Assembly (NCBI GenBank): GCA_965116865.1
Contig: OZ220727.1
Location: forward strand, 744,001 to 808,000
Source of the DNA: Aldehydirespirator sp965116865
GTDB taxonomy: Bacteria > Actinomycetota > Acidimicrobiia > Acidimicrobiales > Aldehydirespiratoraceae
Length of the DNA stretch: 64,000 nucleotides
Reading direction: 5' to 3'
The notes under the pieces are model-generated. The model was not told the DNA's origin, did not search any database, and worked only from the letters and a program-made list of their open reading frames with translations. Positions 63,361-64,000 of the stretch are shown one piece after another. Position numbers and translations under genes: made by a program. The number at the start of each line of letters is the position of its first letter. The first letter of the stretch is position 1.

Positions 63361-63622
63361 AGGGGCCCCGAGGACGCCGCTGCGGACGCTGCTTGCGGTC
63401 CTGGCTCTCGCAGCCGTCGCCTGCTCCTCCGAGTAGCCCCGCGGCCGCGCCGCCGCCGACCCCGTTGCGTCCACGGCCGGCGGCGACCTGCCCGAAACGG
63501 TGCAGGAGCGCGGCAGGCTGGTCTGCGCCCGCCATCTGGGCCCGGCCGGCCTGAGGCGTGCCGGGTCGTTCAACGCGAGCCGGCGCGACGGCGGGCTCAT
63601 CTTCGCTCCGCCCATGCGCTGA
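63361..63622 (+). pseudogene. Dead start of an amino-acid-type ABC solute-binding protein gene
   Basis: A frame from about 63361 encodes a lipoprotein-type signal (TLLAVLALAAVACSSE), then an in-frame TAG at 63434, then continues in the same frame with ADPVASTAGGDLPETVQERG and RLVCA, the usual opening of extracellular solute-binding proteins. After about 63530 similarity ends and a stop follows at 63620. It is a paralogue of the gene beginning at 63782 (GDLLDTVLTRG). Confidence 0.6.
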
Positions 63623-63692
63623 CAGCGGGAGAAGGGCACGCCGCGCCAGCCTTGCCACTTCTGCTTCGCCCCGCCCATGCGCTGACAGCGGA
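63601..63692. repeat. 29-nt direct repeat, 63-nt spacing
   Basis: CTTCGCTCCGCCCATGCGCT and the next 9 nt (63601-63629) recur with two changes at 63664-63692. It overlaps the end of the dead solute-binding-protein fragment. Confidence 0.85.
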
Positions 63693-63781
63693 GCCGGCGC
63701 GACAGAGACGACCGGTTGAAACCGCCTCTCCCGTCCGATACGGTTGCTCCGTCATTGACGACGAGCCCACGGAGGGAACCA

Positions 63782-64000
63782 GTGACCAAGAACAAAGCGC
63801 TGCTATGGCGCGCTCTCGCCGTAATGTTTGCCGTGACTCTGATCGCGGCAGCGTGCGGCGACGACGCCGAGGTCGTCTCGCCGACCACCTCAGCGGCGGC
63901 AGATGCCGGTGCCGACGGCACCACCACCACCAAGCCAGTGGAGGACGTCGTCCAAGACACCCAGGATGGCGACTTGCTCGACACCGTTCTCACACGTGGC
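63782..64000 (+). CDS. ABC transporter solute-binding lipoprotein, 5' part
   Basis: Open from GTG 63782 off the right edge. A lipoprotein signal (LLWRALAVMFAVTLIAAACG, lipobox A-A-A-C) precedes a Thr/Ala/Asp-rich linker and GDLLDTVLTRG, the typical opening of amino-acid-type (family 3) solute-binding proteins. GGAGGG lies 6 nt upstream of the start. Substrate not readable. The decayed paralogue lies directly upstream. Confidence 0.75.
   Translation, partial: MTKNKALLWRALAVMFAVTLIAAACGDDAEVVSPTTSAAADAGADGTTTTKPVEDVVQDTQDGDLLDTVLTRG

Overview
High-GC chromosomal DNA from an actinobacterium, most likely from the Acidimicrobiia or a neighbouring lineage. The evidence is an ARC/Mpa proteasome ATPase ending in Gln-Tyr-Leu beside a TrmI tRNA methyltransferase, a DUF3151 gene, MenB (menaquinone), a membrane pyrophosphatase, RNase D with HRDC, and many genes whose start codon sits 6-8 nt downstream of a TAnnnT box with no leader. 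The class is an inference; the phylum is well supported.

Layout. (1) 1-17.9 kb is an accessory island ending at a tRNA-Leu(UAG). It holds a giant secreted LRR/Calx-beta/SGNH/RTX protein and a truncated paralogue, an RDD membrane protein, three decayed copies of one transposase-like element with an acidic-repeat tail, four copies of a palindromic flanking repeat, one complete and one broken nucleotidyltransferase toxin-antitoxin module, and an Orc/Cdc6-like ATPase. (2) 18.1-38.2 kb is housekeeping: clpP, rpe, a TrmA/RlmD-type methyltransferase, menB, hppA, 5-formyl-THF cyclo-ligase, trkA with two tandem trkH genes, gltB-gltD, and an NCS2 permease fused to a GHKL-like domain. (3) 38.3-44.2 kb is a cell-surface and decay zone: an SLH-anchored repeat protein, an IS630 remnant, a sortase with an adjacent anchored secreted protein, a roughly 640-nt hairpin-dense tract that looks like a large structured RNA, and a decayed GDPD gene running into a minisatellite. 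(4) 44.3-64 kb is housekeeping again: pyk, DUF3151, a MobA-rhodanese fusion, RNase D, a ClC protein, tkt-tal, a PBP4-type protein, a small-membrane-protein trio, ttuB-ttuA-trmI-protease, a ferredoxin, arc, a dead solute-binding-protein gene and the start of an intact one.

Functional links. tkt, tal and rpe cover the non-oxidative pentose phosphate pathway, with pyk below. The TrkA/TrkH genes sit beside a pyrophosphatase of the K+-dependent type. TtuB, TtuA and TrmI would act on the same tRNA T-loop (2-thio-T54 and m1A58) and lie directly upstream of the proteasome ATPase.

The most unusual signal is a recurrent 72-75 nt period. At least eight separate intergenic or gene-end places carry duplications spaced 72-75 nt apart. 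Each locus has its own sequence, often copied from the start or end of the neighbouring gene (tal start, the SLH gene start, the 3' end of a small membrane gene). The second is the candidate structured RNA on the minus strand at about 42.84-43.48 kb.
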